The translations under genes were made by a program, and so were the position numbers. The notes beneath the pieces are model-generated. The model ran no database searches. It was not told the origin of the DNA and saw only the letters and a list, made by a program, of their open reading frames with translations. Of a stretch of DNA of 64,000 bases, positions 1 through 7,067 are shown one piece after another. This DNA comes from Ignavibacteria bacterium (GTDB lineage Bacteria > Bacteroidota > Ignavibacteria > Ignavibacteriales > SURF-24). The stretch is taken from positions 1-64,000 of the forward strand of contig JAAXKQ010000011.1 in the NCBI GenBank assembly GCA_025612245.1, written 5' to 3'. Position 1 is the first letter of the stretch, and each line of letters starts with the position of its first letter.

Positions 1-2
1 GT

Positions 3-818
3 GAGGATAAATATTATAACCTCCTGAAATGGGACGGAAGCAAGTGGACTTATGATGTCCAGCTTTATAGGGGGAGTATCTATGGTGTATTATATTCAAT
101 CTTCTCAACTTCAAAATCAGATATCTGGGTAGGGAATAACACGCCTTCAGCTTGGAATGGAACATATTGGATTGATTACGGTGCTGCTGAAGGTTATCCG
201 AAAACGCATGCATGGATAAGAAAGATCTGGGGAACAAATTCCTCTAACATGTACTTTGCGGGTGAGGATGGCTCTGTGGTAAAGTATGACGGCAAGAGCT
301 GGAGGCTCTTAAACGCAGGCTCAATAGGCTATACGGCTGATATGTGTGGCTACAAGGATGAGCTGACAGGAGAAGAGGTCGTCTACTGCCCGTATTCAAT
401 CAACTACAATCCAATGCTATCCAAGGTAATCCGTATTACCAGCAGGCCCAATAGTATTGAAAAGGTTGAACTCATAGGATTTCCTGATGAAATGGTCCCT
501 TTGACGGTCTGGACACACAAAGGCTATCCGGTATATGCCGGGGGAAGCGGTCTATTTTATTACACACAGGACAGGTGGAAGGATGCAGGCCTGAAAACAG
601 ATAAATACATACAACTGGTGCGCGGCAACGCGTTAAATGACATATTTGTGACAGGATGGGGTTTACTTGCCCATTATAATGGAATTGAATGGAAGACCTA
701 CGAAGAGTTCTCAGGCTCATGGGATGCAATCTTCAGCATGGACGTAAAGGGAAACACAATTGCAGTCGTTGGAATACACAACGGCCGTGTCGCAGTTGCA
801 ATAGTAAAAAGGAATTAG
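3..818 (+). CDS. Beta-propeller-like surface protein, 5' end outside window
   Basis: The frame is open from base 3 to the TAG at 816-818, so the ORF-track start at 249 is only an internal Met and the true start lies upstream of the window. Seen: repeated short blocks of the type SxSDIWVG, WDGSKW and YNGIEWK, spaced as in beta-propeller blades; the same blocks occur in the lipoproteins at 1764 and 5737. Family knowledge: such Ignavibacteria proteins are usually exported lipoproteins of unknown function and are sometimes mislabelled glucosyltransferases. Inferred: an extracytoplasmic member of the same paralogous group. The signal peptide and lipobox cannot be seen here. Confidence 0.75.
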   Translation, partial: EDKYYNLLKWDGSKWTYDVQLYRGSIYGVLYSIFSTSKSDIWVGNNTPSAWNGTYWIDYGAAEGYPKTHAWIRKIWGTNSSNMYFAGEDGSVVKYDGKSWRLLNAGSIGYTADMCGYKDELTGEEVVYCPYSINYNPMLSKVIRITSRPNSIEKVELIGFPDEMVPLTVWTHKGYPVYAGGSGLFYYTQDRWKDAGLKTDKYIQLVRGNALNDIFVTGWGLLAHYNGIEWKTYEEFSGSWDAIFSMDVKGNTIAVVGIHNGRVAVAIVKRN

Positions 819-1163
819 AAGCACACACACAGAGAGAGGAGGAATAGCCGCGAATGAAATTTCATGCCGGGAGAAGATAGCTCCCGGGAATTATATACAT
901 CAATCTATCATTTAGCTAAACTTAATTAAAAGGAGTCCTATGAATTCAACAGGAAGAAGAATCCCTGAAAATTAAAAAAAGTTTCTGGAATATTTTTCCG
1001 AAAACGCTCCTCGTTACCATATATATATATATGTAAGAAAAATTTATTGTGAACTTAATGAAAAAGTATAAACATTGAAAACATGTAACGTTAGTAGTTT
1101 AGAACATGATATCTCCGAAAATCTAATAATCACCGAATCTGCAATAAAAATGGAATCAGTTTT
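819..1163. other. Gene-free stretch with AT dinucleotide tract
   Basis: About 345 bases with no convincing ORF. It holds the hairpin at 867-887 and a run of alternating AT at about 1019-1033, flanked by TTAC and GTAA. No promoter could be assigned with confidence to the gene at 1164. Confidence 0.5.
867..887 (+). terminator. Hairpin after the first propeller gene
   Basis: CCGGGAG and CTCCCGG form a perfect 7-bp stem around a 7-base loop, about 50 bases past the stop codon. An AT-rich stretch follows but there is no real T-run, so this may be a weak terminator or an mRNA-stabilising hairpin. Confidence 0.4.
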
Positions 1164-1751
1164 ATGAAATTAGCTAATATCGTATGCATCTTTTTGCTCG
1201 TGTCATTATCTATAAATCAGGATAGTTTTGGCCAGGAAAATAAATACAGCCTTTCAGCTCTAATTGGAACAGTGGCTTACGGATGGCCGACTGAAGGCGG
1301 CGGATGGGCAAAAGGAACAAACTATTCGCTTTCAGGAGAGTATAAGCTTTTCGAGAGCATGGATTTAGCCCTTCAGGCAGATTACTCATCCTTCAGATTT
1401 ACAGAGGAGTATGGGGGCAGTATTGATATAAAAAACCTGCGCAACCGTGTCTATTCTTTTTCAGGAGAGATAATTCCAAAGCTGTGGGTCTTTAATATAG
1501 TTTTAGGAGGTGGAGTGTCTTATCAGAAGGCTGATGCCGTCATGTACCCAAGTTATGTTTATGAAGGGAAGACAATAGAGAGCCACCAATTGGTAAAGGG
1601 GGAGGATAATTTCAGAGTTCACGGGGTAGTCGGTTTTGGCGGTGACATAAAGATAATTAAAGAAATAAGTCTGGTCCTTCAGACAAGATTTATCATAAGA
1701 AGCGAGTATTCCCTCTGGTTTGGGGAAACAGGGCTGAAATATAACTTTTAA
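1164..1751 (+). CDS. Outer-membrane beta-barrel protein, small
   Basis: 195 residues with an N-terminal signal peptide (hydrophobic core LANIVCIFLLVSLS, probable cleavage near SFGQ-EN). The rest alternates polar and aromatic residues in strand-like blocks, such as YSLSGEYKLF and LALQADYSSF, and ends in an aromatic Phe (GLKYNF), typical of small outer-membrane barrels. No catalytic motif is visible. It ends 12 bases before the lipoprotein gene at 1764, so the two are probably co-transcribed. The decayed gene at 2807 may encode a related barrel. The specific function is unknown. Confidence 0.7.
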   Translation: MKLANIVCIFLLVSLSINQDSFGQENKYSLSALIGTVAYGWPTEGGGWAKGTNYSLSGEYKLFESMDLALQADYSSFRFTEEYGGSIDIKNLRNRVYSFSGEIIPKLWVFNIVLGGGVSYQKADAVMYPSYVYEGKTIESHQLVKGEDNFRVHGVVGFGGDIKIIKEISLVLQTRFIIRSEYSLWFGETGLKYNF

Positions 1752-1763
1752 TCCAGACTTAAT

Positions 1764-2783
1764 ATGAAAAGAAATAGTATTTATATCTTCTGTGCCATAA
1801 CTCTTCTACTTACTACAGGATGCAAGGAAAGCGTTTCAGAGCCTAAACTTCCAAGCGGCAGAAGGGACTACACCTGGACAATTGACACGGTAAAATTCCC
1901 TCCAAATGAAATTGCCGAATTCGGAAGAATATCGGGCAGCTCCCCAAATGACATCTGGGTTACATGCCACAATACGAGTGACTTGAGGTATGACATCTGG
2001 CATTATGACGGCAAGTCGTGGAAACCTTATACACTTCCCAAAATAGGAGATGCCTTTGGGGTGCTCTCCCTTAGTCCAAATAATGTATGGATCGGTACAA
2101 TTGCGGGGTCCATATGGCACTATGACGGAGTAAGCTGGAAAGAATCCGGTCCATTTAAGCTTGAGGGTTATGACAATATAATTATTGAAGGAATATGGGG
2201 AAGAAGTCCCTCAGATTTATACGCATATGGAGCAGCATGGATCTTTGGAAAAGACGTTCATAAAGCTGTCATCTTACACTTCAACGGTGACACCTGGAAA
2301 TTTATGGAATTCCCCGACATAAGAACCGATTTCATTAACCTTAGAGAAAAATACAGTACCGGAGAAATCTTTATTCTGGGATCAGAAGACATAGAGTATA
2401 ATCTCTATCTTCTGAAGGGCAACAATCTTACGGAGATAGGAAAGGGAAGGTATTGCAGCTTAAATAATATTGGTGACGAGGTTTATTTCTCCATCAACAA
2501 TATTATTTATAAGTACAAAAATGAATTAAATAAATGGTTGGATCTCTCGGGTACTTCTTATAAGTTCCGGGTCTGGGGAAGGTCGGAAAGTGACTTCTTC
2601 GGCATGACGGATAATTATATTCTAGGCCATTATAACGGCTCCGACTTCAAGGAAATGTATCACCTGCCCAATTATTCGCCTATTACAAATGCTTTAATTT
2701 TTGACAAGGAAGTGTTTTTCCTGATCCTTCCATACGCAGCAAGGGAAAATTATATCCTCAGGGGTAAATTAACTGAAAATTAG
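1764..2783 (+). CDS. Beta-propeller-like lipoprotein
   Basis: 339 residues. The N-terminus is a lipoprotein signal (Lys-rich start, hydrophobic core, lipobox LTTGC with Cys about residue 20). The mature part begins with a family signature (KLPSGRRDYTW) and carries repeated SPNDIW / WHYDGKSW blocks at intervals of roughly 50 residues, which suggests propeller blades. The same signature and blocks occur in the protein at 5737 (KLEPGKRDFLW, APDDIW, WHYDGKVW). Likely anchored in the outer or inner membrane facing outside the cytoplasm. It lies 12 bases after the barrel gene at 1164 and 23 bases before a decayed barrel gene. Function is not known. Confidence 0.75.
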   Translation: MKRNSIYIFCAITLLLTTGCKESVSEPKLPSGRRDYTWTIDTVKFPPNEIAEFGRISGSSPNDIWVTCHNTSDLRYDIWHYDGKSWKPYTLPKIGDAFGVLSLSPNNVWIGTIAGSIWHYDGVSWKESGPFKLEGYDNIIIEGIWGRSPSDLYAYGAAWIFGKDVHKAVILHFNGDTWKFMEFPDIRTDFINLREKYSTGEIFILGSEDIEYNLYLLKGNNLTEIGKGRYCSLNNIGDEVYFSINNIIYKYKNELNKWLDLSGTSYKFRVWGRSESDFFGMTDNYILGHYNGSDFKEMYHLPNYSPITNALIFDKEVFFLILPYAARENYILRGKLTEN

Positions 2784-2806
2784 TATCTTTTTACAGGAAA
2801 TAACAT

Positions 2807-3138
2807 ATGATATGTTTTGCCGGAGTCTTTCTTTTTCTTGCTTTTTTAAGCAGCATTCAGTTTGCACAAACCAGAAGTGTTGCGGTTGTATTTAAGATGG
2901 GCTCTTCCGGTTATGATCTGGGGGGCTTTAATGAATCCAGCATTTTGCACAGTTCCTTGCAGACCTCGGCAGGAGTTGAATTTCCTATAAGCAGCGATTT
3001 TTCTTTACAGACCAGCTATATTACTCACAGCACAAGGTAGAGGACGTTGGTATTTATATGAATCTTGTACAGAAGTATCCCAAAATCAGGCTTGTCGATC
3101 TAATGTGCAACCTGAAGTGGAACATAGGCTTTCTTTAG
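2807..3138 (+). pseudogene. Frameshifted outer-membrane protein remnant
   Basis: The ORF at 2807-3040 starts with a signal peptide (FAGVFLFLAFLSS...FAQT) and stops after 77 residues at ITHSTR. The +1-shifted frame overlaps it and stays open to 3138, giving QHKVEDVGIYMNLV and ending in NLKWNIGFL, which resembles the last strand of a barrel protein. Joining the frames near 3020 gives one short polypeptide of about 110 residues, still well below the 195 of the neighbouring barrel. I read it as a gene broken by a frameshift and probably an internal deletion. A genuinely short secreted protein is the alternative. Confidence 0.5.
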
Positions 3139-3144
3139 AAGAGC

Positions 3145-3196
3145 GTCAGAATTCGCTGGCGGTTCTGACCATTAAAAGTGTCAGACTTTCTCTGAC
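3145..3196. repeat. Two related hairpins, GTCAGA arms
   Basis: GTCAGAA (3145-3151) pairs with TTCTGAC (3163-3169), and GTCAGA (3180-3185) pairs with TCTGAC (3191-3196). All four arms share one motif, so alternative pairings are possible. The site lies between two convergent transcription units and could stop either one. Confidence 0.45.
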
Positions 3197-3209
3197 GGTT
3201 CACAAATAA

Positions 3210-3782
3210 TTACTTGTTTTGAACGCCATGTTGGCTAGCCTTCTCAAAGTCGCTAAATATCATAAAAGCAATACCAAAAGCAATTTGTACAAAAGTTGTT
3301 GAATAAAAGAACAGGTATCCTGTGCTTTCTTCAAGAATGAGAAAGAGGAATTTAAAAATAATTGTCAATTCATAAAGTATGAGCAGAATATGGAAAATTC
3401 CGGCTTTGTGTTCGATAATAAACTGTGCGAGTACAGATTTAATAATCAGACAGACAATTACAAGATGAATTATAACAATGATCCAAATTAAGTCTAACCA
3501 GCTGGAATAGACCAGAAGAAATGTGATCAGAAAACCCACAGCAGCTGATAGAATATTTGGCTTCTGCAGGTTGATTCCCACAATAGAAAGAATTAAAAAA
3601 TAAGAACCAAAAATGTAAACGATTGATGGATTGTAATGAAAAACACCCTGAGCGACGGGGGCAATAATATCGCAAAAGGCTAAGATCAGGAAAAAATAAA
3701 AGAAATTCCCTCTATATTGCCTTATTGGGGGAAAAATCCAGACCAAAGTGCTGCAATAATGAATTAATAGTGCGGGTGTCAT
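3210..3782 (-). CDS. Multi-pass membrane protein, unknown
   Basis: 190 residues made almost entirely of hydrophobic helices, about six by eye, with few charges and a short polar tail (DFEKASQHGVQNK). I recognise no enzyme or transporter motif. It lies downstream of the response regulator and truncated kinase on the same strand, so it may belong to that unit; it could be a sensor membrane part or an unrelated protein. The AT-rich codons resemble the neighbouring kinase and regulator genes. Confidence 0.6.
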   Translation of the reverse strand: MTPALLIHYCSTLVWIFPPIRQYRGNFFYFFLILAFCDIIAPVAQGVFHYNPSIVYIFGSYFLILSIVGINLQKPNILSAAVGFLITFLLVYSSWLDLIWIIVIIHLVIVCLIIKSVLAQFIIEHKAGIFHILLILYELTIIFKFLFLILEESTGYLFFYSTTFVQIAFGIAFMIFSDFEKASQHGVQNK

Positions 3783-3793
3783 AAATATAACTT

Positions 3794-4060
3794 TTAGTTA
3801 CAAAATGGAGGACATGCTACTGATAGCTCCAGTGTATAAGCCCCATTAGTTATGCTGAGAACGTCTTTTCGTTTTTCTACTCTTGTCATCTCATCTTGCC
3901 CCTTTAAGAGTAATTCCCTTACTAGAGAAACACTGAACATTTTAAAAGCTGCAGCTGCATCTATTGGAAAATTAGGTGGTGATAGCACTTTCCGCCCTTC
4001 GCCAAGAATAATAAATGTTTTAGGTACTTTTGCCAAAATTGCTAATCCTAAGAATGGCAA
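3794..4060 (-). CDS. Small doubtful ORF
   Basis: An 88-codon frame beginning with TTG and ending CPPFCN. It fills the gap between the response regulator (stop at 4065) and the membrane protein, on their strand. An equally long frame (3852-4106) runs on the plus strand through the same bases, and neither has a clear ribosome site or a domain I recognise. The minus frame is favoured only by its strand and by the absence of overlap with the regulator. It may equally be non-coding. Confidence 0.25.
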   Translation of the reverse strand: MPFLGLAILAKVPKTFIILGEGRKVLSPPNFPIDAAAAFKMFSVSLVRELLLKGQDEMTRVEKRKDVLSITNGAYTLELSVACPPFCN

Positions 4061-4064
4061 CAGA

Positions 4065-4733
4065 TTATTGTTCCTTTCTCCTACTGATATTAAATTCTAC
4101 TGCTAATTTGAAAAGCCCATGAAATGAATTGACTCCGAGTTTATCATATAAATGGGTCCTATGTGTATCAACAGTTCTTTTTGCAATGGAAAGTTTGTCG
4201 GCAATCTGTGTACTTGAATAACCATTGCCTATAAGTAGAAAAATTTCCCTTTCACGTTCACTTAATGAGTCTATATATTGTCGGTTTTTATGAGAGTCAC
4301 TTTCCCGAAATCCTGATGACTTTATTTGGCTCATCATGTCCGGGCTCCATTTTTCACCGAAGCAAAACTCTCCTTTATATACCTTTTGAATTATTTTAAA
4401 GAGATCTTCTTCCAGATAATTCTTATTAATTAAGCCTCGACCTCCTTCCTTGAATATTTTGTAGATATACTCTTCATCATCGTGCATCGTAAGAAAGAGT
4501 GCTTTAACGGATTTGTCCATTTTCATTATTTCAATAAAAGCGTCTATACCGGAAATTCCCGGCATTGATATATCCACCAATACCACATCCGGCTTTAGAA
4601 TGAAATACTTCTTAATCAGCTCCTGTCCGTTTTCGGCCTCTCCGGTAACCTGGCACTTACCGCTATCATTCAGAATCTTTATAATACCTTTTCTGAAAAG
4701 GCCATGATCATCGGCAATTAAAACACTTATCAT
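4065..4733 (-). CDS. NarL/LuxR-family response regulator
   Basis: 222 residues. The N-terminal receiver domain (1-120) has the acidic pair D8/D9, phospho-acceptor D54 in VLVDISMPG, T82 and K104. The C-terminal LuxR-type helix-turn-helix (about 154-215) contains LSEREREIFLLIGNGYSSTQIA and KRTVDTHRTHLYDKL. It is a DNA-binding transcription regulator activated by phosphorylation. Its start overlaps the stop of the kinase gene by four bases (ATGA), a sign of translational coupling. The two identical palindromes at 5365 and 5514, upstream of the unit, are candidate targets. Confidence 0.92.
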   Translation of the reverse strand: MISVLIADDHGLFRKGIIKILNDSGKCQVTGEAENGQELIKKYFILKPDVVLVDISMPGISGIDAFIEIMKMDKSVKALFLTMHDDEEYIYKIFKEGGRGLINKNYLEEDLFKIIQKVYKGEFCFGEKWSPDMMSQIKSSGFRESDSHKNRQYIDSLSEREREIFLLIGNGYSSTQIADKLSIAKRTVDTHRTHLYDKLGVNSFHGLFKLAVEFNISRRKEQ

Positions 4734-5110
4734 GATTCGTCTTTTCTCCGGATGGGAATTTCTACTGAAAGGAATGTACCCTCACCAGGGGAAGTTTCTA
4801 TTTCAAAATGACCTCCAATTGCTTCGGCTCTTTCCCGCATTGAAATAAGCCCCATTCCTTTTTCTATTGCTGCTTTAGATTCGGTATTTTCAAAATCAAA
4901 GCCATTGCCGTTGTCTGAAATTATGAGCCTGAGGTTTTCAATCCTTAGTTTTTCTTTGTTTCGCAGGGCAGGTATGAGAAAATCCTTGTTCAGAATAAAA
5001 ACAACAAAAGATACGAGCAGGAGTACAACAAATGAGTAAAAAAGTGGATTAAAATCCAGGAGAGTTCTGCTGTAATCTGAAATTTCTTTAGAAATATTTT
5101 CCGGATTCAT
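4730..5110 (-). CDS. Truncated NarL-family sensor histidine kinase
   Basis: The ORF track begins at 5164 with TTG, but the ATG at 5110 (MNPENISK) is the more plausible start; no strong ribosome site is seen for either. The product has one transmembrane helix (NPLFYSFVVLLLVSFVVFIL), then jumps directly to the end of a HATPase domain: G1-like LIISDNGNGFD and G2-like GMGLISMRERAEAIGG, finishing SPGEGTFLSVEIPI. The dimerisation helix with the phosphorylated His and the N-box expected between them are absent. About 120 residues or more are missing relative to normal family members, consistent with an in-frame deletion. It probably cannot autophosphorylate; it might be a decayed gene kept by coupling to the regulator. 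Confidence 0.75.
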   Translation of the reverse strand: MNPENISKEISDYSRTLLDFNPLFYSFVVLLLVSFVVFILNKDFLIPALRNKEKLRIENLRLIISDNGNGFDFENTESKAAIEKGMGLISMRERAEAIGGHFEIETSPGEGTFLSVEIPIRRKDES

Positions 5111-5364
5111 TTTTTTTACGCATAAAATTGTTATGGTTTTACAAATGACATCTTCAGAAAACAAAGTACAGAACAGCCATATACCAGAGGGGGCCGGAAG
5201 CGCACTGACTTAAAACTCATCTTTAATATAATACATACAAAATCAAAAAGATATGTTATGAGGATTTTTTTTTGTATCCCAAGCCGGCCAATTAGGAATA
5301 ATATTGGCCATTTGTAGCTGGTAATTAGCTTTGACCCTTACTTCTGCAATAAAAATATCCGTAA

Positions 5365-5386
5365 AAATACGTATGATTACGTATTT
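5365..5386. promoter_or_regulatory. Palindromic operator candidate, copy 1
   Basis: AAATACGTA, spacer TGAT, TACGTATTT: a perfect 9+4+9 inverted repeat. A second copy with the same arms and a different spacer lies 149 bp away at 5514. Both are followed by (G/A)CTTT. The shape suits a LuxR-type dimer, and the response regulator at 4065 is the nearest candidate binder. Confidence 0.55.
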
Positions 5387-5513
5387 GCTTTGGGACCGGA
5401 ACTCAGTAAATTCAGAACAGAACGATATACCAGGTATTTTGGTAATGCTTTTCAATCTCCAAAAGGATTCCAAACGGGAAATAGCTCACATAATCTAAAG
5501 AAACCGATTTTAA

Positions 5514-5535
5514 AAATACGTACATATACGTATTT
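5514..5535. promoter_or_regulatory. Palindromic operator candidate, copy 2
   Basis: AAATACGTA, spacer CATA, TACGTATTT: a second perfect copy of the element at 5365, about 200 bases before the lipoprotein start at 5737. The arms are conserved and the spacer is not, as expected for a protein-binding site. Confidence 0.55.
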
Positions 5536-5736
5536 ACTTTAAGTTTTGGGGACAATAATTTCATAATGAGAACCCATAGTAGATAAAGCTTAGGGAGATT
5601 TGCATATGTGAGGAAACATTATTAACGGAAAAAGACCTGAATTGTGATACCTATGTAATTAGCTCTTTCTTTATTTATGAAAGTCAGCGTACAATTCGAA
5701 ATAATTTATAAATAACAATCGGTCTAAAGGGAATAT

Positions 5737-6804
5737 ATGAAAAAATATTTCACTCTCATTTTTCTAATTCTTGCAGAACTCATAAACCTTGGCTGCCAAA
5801 AAGACGGCCCTTTGGAAAGCAAACTTGAACCCGGAAAGCGTGACTTCCTCTGGAGTATAGATAGCATTGATTACGGGGATCTTCCAGGAGAAATTGAGTT
5901 AAGGTCCCTCTGGGGCAGTGCTCCTGATGACATCTGGGGAGCAAGCTATTCAGCCGATGTGCGTGACTGCCTGTGGCACTATGACGGGAAGGTATGGAAA
6001 AGAGCAACCGAGAACTCTCCTCTTACCTCCTACGGCAAGGGCTCCAGGGAAGTATGGAATCTATGGGGTACGGCAAAGAATGACGTCTGGGCTATTGGAG
6101 GCAGGGTGTATAGTTCAGGGAAAGATCCCGAGCCATATGTAATGCACTTTGACGGGAATAAGTGGAGTGAGGTCCCTATGGTCTCAACCATGCCCCTTGG
6201 AAGCAGCGACATACTTGGAATTGCGAAGGATGACTTCTGGGTAGCATCCGTGGGTATGATTACACATTATTACCATGGAGAATGGATTAGGTATTACCAT
6301 GGCGACTCGATGACGGAAATATCCAAGTTGGGCTTAATTGGAGGAACAGTTTATGCCACTTCATACCAGATCGGTTCCACTACTTTATTCCTGTCTAAAT
6401 TTGCTAATGACAGATTCATTACTATCGATTCAACGGATGCATATAGTGGAACCTTCGGACACAGCGGGCTTATTCAATCTGGCAATAAGGTTTATTCCTT
6501 TGGATTTTACAGGATTACTTCGACTTTAATTTCAAAGGATGGAATAGAGTTAAGAGCATGGAATAGGAAAATTGAGACGAGTAAAAGCTTTGCAAATTCA
6601 TTCTGCTGCAATCAGAATAATATTTGGACTTATGGTTATCCCTCAAACCTGTACCATTTTAACGGGATCGACTGGAAAGAGGTTAGAATCTCAGGCACTT
6701 CAAAGCCGGTTCCTTATGATGGTGGCTTCTATGGGTTATGGACGGACGGGAAAGAAATAGTTGTATGCGATTGCTTGAATGGCGTAATATACCACGGGCG
6801 ATAA
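5737..6804 (+). CDS. Beta-propeller-like lipoprotein
   Basis: 355 residues. Lipoprotein signal with lipobox LINLGC (Cys about residue 20), then the family signature KLEPGKRDFLW and repeated blocks SAPDDIWG, WHYDGKVW, TAKNDVWAIGG and HFDGNKW. It is paralogous to the protein at 1764 over its full length by eye, and to the partial protein at the window start. The start is supported by AAGGGA a few bases upstream of ATG. It lies downstream of the two palindromes, so the LuxR-type regulator may control it. Function unknown; a surface-exposed binding protein is a reasonable guess. Confidence 0.75.
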   Translation: MKKYFTLIFLILAELINLGCQKDGPLESKLEPGKRDFLWSIDSIDYGDLPGEIELRSLWGSAPDDIWGASYSADVRDCLWHYDGKVWKRATENSPLTSYGKGSREVWNLWGTAKNDVWAIGGRVYSSGKDPEPYVMHFDGNKWSEVPMVSTMPLGSSDILGIAKDDFWVASVGMITHYYHGEWIRYYHGDSMTEISKLGLIGGTVYATSYQIGSTTLFLSKFANDRFITIDSTDAYSGTFGHSGLIQSGNKVYSFGFYRITSTLISKDGIELRAWNRKIETSKSFANSFCCNQNNIWTYGYPSNLYHFNGIDWKEVRISGTSKPVPYDGGFYGLWTDGKEIVVCDCLNGVIYHGR

Positions 6805-6841
6805 TTAAAAATTATCAATTTATCTTTAACAAAATAGGGGG

Positions 6842-6910
6842 CAATATGAGAGCTATGAGATAAGGGCAAATGACTTCGTCAAGAGCGGCAAGATGATGCT
6901 CCTTAAATAA
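6842..6910 (+). pseudogene. Remnant of a T9SS sorting tail
   Basis: One frame with no usable start reads QYESYEIRANDFVKSGKMML and closes LK-stop at 6910. The end resembles the last strand of type-A T9SS C-terminal domains (compare LITRKMSIVK in the protein at 33388). The rest of such a gene is absent, so I read it as a leftover of a deleted secreted-protein gene. Chance similarity is possible because only about 22 codons remain. Confidence 0.4.
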
Positions 6911-6932
6911 GTGTGGCTTGTGTTATGAATGG

Positions 6933-6967
6933 GGCAGAGGCCCATCCTGGGACCTCTGCCTTAATTT
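6933..6967 (+). terminator. Strong hairpin with T-rich tail
   Basis: GGCAGAGG (6933-6940) pairs with CCTCTGCC (6953-6960); an inner CCCA/TGGG can extend the fold. TTAATTTT follows. It would end transcription of the lipoprotein unit before the convergent AAA+ gene. Confidence 0.65.
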
Positions 6968-7067
6968 TGAAATTGTGTCCTGAATGCGGGGCAGTATGTA
7001 TCTGATCTTTAGGGCAAGGCTTCCCGGGCATTTGACCCCGGAGGCGGAATTTTCTTAGGAGTTTTAT

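Larger units (their letters stand above)
5111..5736. other. Divergent intergenic region
   Basis: About 625 bases between the minus-strand kinase unit and the plus-strand lipoprotein. Apart from the two palindromes, the only frame is a 76-codon minus-strand ORF (5243-5473) that contains copy 1 and shows no family features. The region is AT-rich and probably holds promoters for both directions. Confidence 0.5.

Noticed and set aside
1015-1036. AT-repeat flanked by TTAC and GTAA as a copy of the lexA operator
   Set aside because: Only the outer bases agree and the centre is a simple AT run; no damage-response gene is downstream.
3852-4106. 84-codon plus-strand ORF opposite the doubtful small ORF
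   Set aside because: It overlaps the end of the response regulator on the other strand and lies against the direction of the unit; no domain is visible.
5243-5473. 76-codon minus-strand ORF in the divergent region
   Set aside because: It contains one of the palindromes, has no ribosome site or family features and no related ORF elsewhere in the window.
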